Assembly (NCBI GenBank): GCA_014879435.1
Contig: JACSSB010000367.1
Span: forward strand, 1 to 8,681
Direction: 5' to 3'
Length of the DNA stretch: 8,681 nt
Source: Phycisphaerales bacterium
GTDB lineage: Bacteria; Pseudomonadota; Gammaproteobacteria; Competibacterales; Competibacteraceae
The notes beneath the pieces were generated by a model, which was given only the letters and a program-made list of their open reading frames with translations, was not told where the DNA came from and searched no databases. Position numbers and translations under genes: made by a program. This document shows positions 8,201-8,681 of this stretch, in pieces (the stretch's first letter is position 1; each line of letters opens with the position of its first letter).

Positions 8201-8681
8201 GATTCCATCTGACCTCAAACCCATGTTCACCACACTGTGTGACGTGCAGGTGGATCGATTCCGCCATGGCCGAGTACTGCTGGGTTCGCGGCTGATCACA
8301 TTTTTCCGCGTAGACCGCCCGTGGACTGAGCAATACCTTTTGCCGCTGTTCAGTTGGAGCAATCCGACCGAAGCAAAGGCCGCGTGGGAAGGTTTTCTTT
8401 GGTCACCGCGCTTGTACCAGCCCTTGTTAATTGCGTTCAAGCCGCAGTTCTTGGAGAGCGCAAACCACTATGCTGACCTTGGCGAGCATCACCGCCAGCG
8501 ATTTGCAACCCTCCTGACTTACGCGGCACTAGGACCGACCGAGGGATACACTGTTGATGAGTTCAGATCTGCGATTAGTGCACTTCCACAAGAGGGTCTG
8601 GAGGCATCAGCACAGGCGCTCTTCCAAGCGCTTGAAGGTGCGGCTGATCAGCGCGAGGACTACTGGAGAAATCGCATACAG
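5205..8681 (+). CDS. Large SIR2-domain defence-type protein, C-terminus cut by window edge
   Basis: The frame is open from ATG 5205 to the window end, 1159 codons without a stop, so the protein is partial. Residues 1 to about 290 form a SIR2-like domain: VVFFCGAGISYPAGLPGF (23-40) is the NAD-binding GAG motif, and LVTTNFDRIF (123-132) carries N127 and D129. VYLHG (163-167) carries H166, and FIGYSIND (213-220) follows. N127 and H166 match the Asn/His pair needed for NAD+ hydrolysis in ThsA and DSR2, so NADase activity and abortive infection are likely. The remaining 870 residues are helical, Leu- and Trp-rich, with no P-loop or nuclease motif that I can see. They may be the sensor or scaffold part; the layout recalls SIR2 proteins annotated with DUF4020, but that is from memory. 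The upstream nuclease and small ORF probably share its transcript. Confidence 0.9.
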   Translation, partial: MQFVTNGPDIPDALLQAHEEGRVVFFCGAGISYPAGLPGFKGLVEEIYRLNGTTPSDSEREAFERGQFDATLDLLERRLPGQRLAVRRTLAQVLKPKLRRKGATDTQAALLRLAHSREGALRLVTTNFDRIFHMAAKRTSQTFQAYAAPMLPIPKNSRWNGLVYLHGLLPEKADDIALNRLVVTSGDFGLAYLTERWAARFVSELFRNYVVCFIGYSINDTVLRYMMDALAADRMLGEITPQAWALGDCEPGQEHRKTIEWEAKGVTPILYNVPAGSYDHSALHQTLHAWADTYRDGVQGKEAIVVKHALARPQDSTQQDDFVGRMLWALSDKSGLPAKHFANFNPVPSLDWLLDAFSDERFRHSDLTRFRVPPHDEVDAKLRFSLIHRPAPYDRAPPMLLVSAGVTGSQWDDVMSYLARWLARHLDDVRLVIWIAERGGQLRNHWSWQIERELDRFAALERDGKASELDEIRLYAPKAIPSPLMRTLWRFLLSGRVKSPWHDRDLYHWQGRLKREGLSTTLRLELRELLAPKVALKKPFHWGEEEANVNEPMHLRQLVDWELVLATDHVHSVLRDRANEHWTSALPHLLEDFQQLLRDALDLLRELGGADDYSDRSYWDLPSITPHWQNRGFHDWVSLIELLRDAWLAIRANDSVRATRIAQNWFELPYPTFKRLALFAASQDSCIPPEQWVDWLLADDAWWLWSIDTRREMFRLLALQGQQLTGTAQEHLETAILAGPPRGMYRGDLDLDWWQDLVARSVWLHLAKLNVSVRTLGISAAARLMELSTTYPQWQLAPNERDEFSHWMSGTGDPDYESSRNVDIAPRKRQELVQWLTKPPPEQQPFSFYEDTWRDVCKKHPLQCLFALADLVRRGEWLTSRWSIALYAWSDGKRVQRMWCYAAPLVQTMPDAVLQEIAHGVTWWMQAASKSINRHEGILLDLCRRVLDLPLEGGSGSRIIRNGVETYDPVSSAINHPIGYVTQALINLWFKRNPNDNDQIPSDLKPMFTTLCDVQVDRFRHGRVLLGSRLITFFRVDRPWTEQYLLPLFSWSNPTEAKAAWEGFLWSPRLYQPLLIAFKPQFLESANHYADLGEHHRQRFATLLTYAALGPTEGYTVDEFRSAISALPQEGLEASAQALFQALEGAADQREDYWRNRIQ

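Noticed and set aside
5205..8681. Frameshift or premature stop in the SIR2 gene
   Set aside because: I translated the frame codon by codon to the window edge and found no stop; the missing end is due only to the window limit.

Overview
The window looks like a gammaproteobacterial chromosome segment, moderately GC-rich. The evidence is the gene order pcnB-folK-panB-panC, which matches the E. coli neighbourhood, and a PcnB close to the gammaproteobacterial poly(A) polymerase I type with an Arg/Lys-rich tail. The species cannot be fixed from the sequence. A free-living or wastewater-type gammaproteobacterium (for example a Competibacter relative) is only a guess.

Layout. Positions 1-68 hold most of a tRNA-Glu(CTC) gene on the minus strand; its 3' end lies outside the window. 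Positions 109-3822 are a compact plus-strand housekeeping block: pcnB (RNA polyadenylation), folK (folate synthesis), panB and panC (pantothenate synthesis). The gaps are 14, 108 and 19 bases. panD, which often follows in E. coli relatives, is absent from the window.

From 3884 the content changes. A DUF1016/YhcG-type PD-(D/E)xK nuclease gene (3884-5089) is followed by a small overlapping ORF (5073-5204). That ORF ends directly against a large SIR2-domain gene (5205 to the window end, at least 1159 residues, no stop reached). These three reading frames are overlapping or abutting and so probably form one operon. The SIR2 domain keeps the residues expected of an NAD+-consuming defence sirtuin, and DUF1016 nucleases are frequent in defence islands. 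I therefore read this half as an accessory, probably anti-phage, cassette placed directly behind panC. The pairing of the two genes and the small ORF between them is the most novel content here.

The nuclease gene also carries a 105-base block (4196-4300) of three consecutive hairpins and a 39-base-period direct repeat. The block lies exactly in the linker between its N-terminal and nuclease domains and keeps the reading frame. It looks like a palindromic element that inserted into a gene and became coding.

No stretch longer than 300 bases lacks a gene. I saw no CRISPR array, insertion sequence, attachment site or convincing rho-independent terminator.
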